Below, one piece after another: positions 62,558-64,000 of a stretch of DNA of 64,000 nucleotides. Position 1 is the first letter of the stretch, and each line of letters begins with the position of its first letter. Under the pieces are notes generated by a model. The model was not told the DNA's origin, did no database searches, and saw only the letters and a program-made list of their open reading frames with translations. Position numbers and translations under genes: made by a program. The stretch lies in contig CM055111.1 of the NCBI GenBank assembly GCA_029204225.1, positions 11,987,697 to 12,051,696 of the forward strand, in the 5' to 3' direction. The DNA is from Diphasiastrum complanatum (lineage: Eukaryota; Streptophyta; Lycopodiopsida; Lycopodiales; Lycopodiaceae).

Positions 62558-62700
62558 CTTGTCAGCTCCTTCAATTCTCTCCCCTTCAAAACGACTTGAT
62601 TCCAAACACGAAATGGGCCAAACTAGTTAAGGATGACAGTTTCCAGTCTCCATCACAGCAAGAGAATAAAAGGGAGAGAAAAATGTAGTACAATGCAAAA
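62558..62700 (-). other. Non-coding 5' exon and promoter side of the ataxin-2-like gene
   Basis: A strong donor (GACAAG then GTGAGT, exon end 62558) pairs with the acceptor TTTCTTTTCAG before 62294, giving a 263-bp intron in the 5' UTR. The transcription start is not visible; the upper limit given is only approximate. Confidence 0.55.
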
Positions 62701-64000
62701 AACAGCTGGAACGTTTGAAGATTCCGAATAAACTCAACTGGCTGTCTGGGGATTCAAAGGGGGTTCTAGGGATTTAACAAAAAACAAAAACAGATAGTGT
62801 ACTTATTATGAAATCTCAAAGAAGAGAATAGAACATAATAAAACAACTTTATGCCATCAGCTGAGGCTAATTGTCTGCGAGACCAAGAAGCAACTCATCA
62901 CAATAACCAATAGCCATAAAATCATGATACATGAAGTAAAGAAATTAAAACAAGAACAATATTGGTACCAAGTATCTCTGGAAGACTCTCAACTATAATT
63001 TCATGTCACATGTGCTTTAGTTCTTTTTGACCAGTAAAGCTATGTAGAGGCTGCATAGGCTTCGTAATTAGCTCCTTCCTACTATTCTCATAGTGCATGA
63101 AAGGCGGCCACATTTGATCAAATTGTGTCGCACCATTTCAATTGCCCCACTTTTGCAAAGAAGTAAAACTTGTTCCTCCCATTCGAACTATCATCCGCTC
63201 TATCTTCCCATTTCTGATCTCAAATCATGTGGATTGATCACAGGCATGTGTTTTCTTCATTGAAACATTCTCACCATTGTGGCTTTGAATAGATTCTCGG
63301 ATTCTCGGATTCATCCAAACTGTGTGTTAATGTATCTTCCTTTTCAAGGATTCCTTGCACATCATATTAATGAACATCTCTTTCACAAAAGGCTTCGCTT
63401 TGTTAAAATCTTTTTTCGCCAGTGGCTACGCTATATTTTCTTATAAGTGAATCATTTCTTAAATTCAATCCACCATGCACTACTTAACCATTTATGTAGC
63501 TTGCAATTCTGAAAAACTACCATTGAGTCTCCCTTTTTACAGGATCACCTTAATCATGGACATAGCTTCAAAAGACAAAAGGTTGGTTTTAACCAAAAAA
63601 AATAGGGTAGGATGTTGCAAGCGGTCAAAACTTTCATTTGGATTTGTTCCATTTCAGCCCACTTCATAAGGATTTCCAACCGCCAACAAGCCTCTTGTCC
63701 AATAGAGGCTTCAAGAGGTTTTCATTTCCAAGTTCTTATACTCTTGAGTAACCCAACTAAACCATCAACAAGAGGCAAATCTTTCAGTTAAGTAACAAAA
63801 ATGGAGCACACACACTCAAATGTGAATGCCCCTCTTGCAATGTTTCCAAATTGTAGGCTCTTCCTTTTCCACTGCTCCAAACTGTCTTCTCTATCAAAAA
63901 GTCTTCTGATATCCTTGTCAATGGTTGCATAAGGTTTATTATTGCCGTGTTGACAAGTGCAATAGTTGGCTTTTCTTTATGATTCATGCTTGTTGTGGTC
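62701..64000. other. Upstream region of the ataxin-2-like gene; no gene recognised
   Basis: It probably includes the promoter, but no core element could be placed. The short open frames at 63475-63669 (+) and 63784-63987 (-) show no known motif. Confidence 0.4.

Overview
The window is nuclear DNA of a land plant with a large, transposon-filled genome and long introns. A gymnosperm, fern or lycophyte would fit; the sequence alone does not decide. Only two host protein genes can be supported: an intronless type-III J-protein gene on the + strand (3295-4377), and an ataxin-2 / CID3-CID4-type PABP-interacting protein gene on the - strand. The ataxin-2 gene runs from a non-coding first exon near 62558-62700 to a stop codon at 23560, about 39 kb. 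Nearly everything else is decayed or nested transposable elements.

Layout. 1-2876: 3' part of a copia element (gag, protease, truncated integrase, a 30-bp tandem repeat, likely 3' LTR). 3295-4377: J-protein gene. 4378-8820: mostly unrecognised, with a small - strand copia integrase relic at 6240-6532. 8830-9600: + strand copia RT/RNase H tail. 11569-13870: - strand copia relic. 13925-18600: CACTA (En/Spm-type) transposon relic with its left terminus, subterminal repeats, a TNP2-type transposase pseudogene and a divergent small ORF. About 19450-21880: another copia relic. 23560-62700: the ataxin-2 gene.

The ataxin-2 gene has 14 coding exons that I could place. Exons 1-12 and the exon 13-14 junction keep consistent phase and consensus splice sites. 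They encode the SM (Lsm) domain, the LsmAD domain, a tandem PAM2 motif and a Q/P-rich tail. Two introns are about 14-15 kb. Intron 12 holds two full-size but defective LINEs in tandem, each with its 3' end against a (GA)n/(TC)n tract. Intron 3 holds a nest: a copia family D (internal-LTR-internal-LTR) whose second LTR is interrupted by a copia element (51896-57155) with TG...CA LTRs, PBS, PPT and a CTCAT target duplication. Intron 3 also holds LINE fragments, two of them inside the LTRs, and an inverted-repeat element (59243-60572).

The most novel signals are in the LINE pair. Both copies end in a short hairpin whose inner stem shows two compensatory base-pair changes, and both 3' ends run directly into a GA/TC microsatellite. 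This suggests either a dinucleotide-tailed LINE or one that targets microsatellites. Other signals are a tandemly amplified primer-binding site, LTRs carrying a captured LINE RT fragment, and an inverted gag segment. Strand calls, motifs and splice sites were read by eye. No database search was possible.
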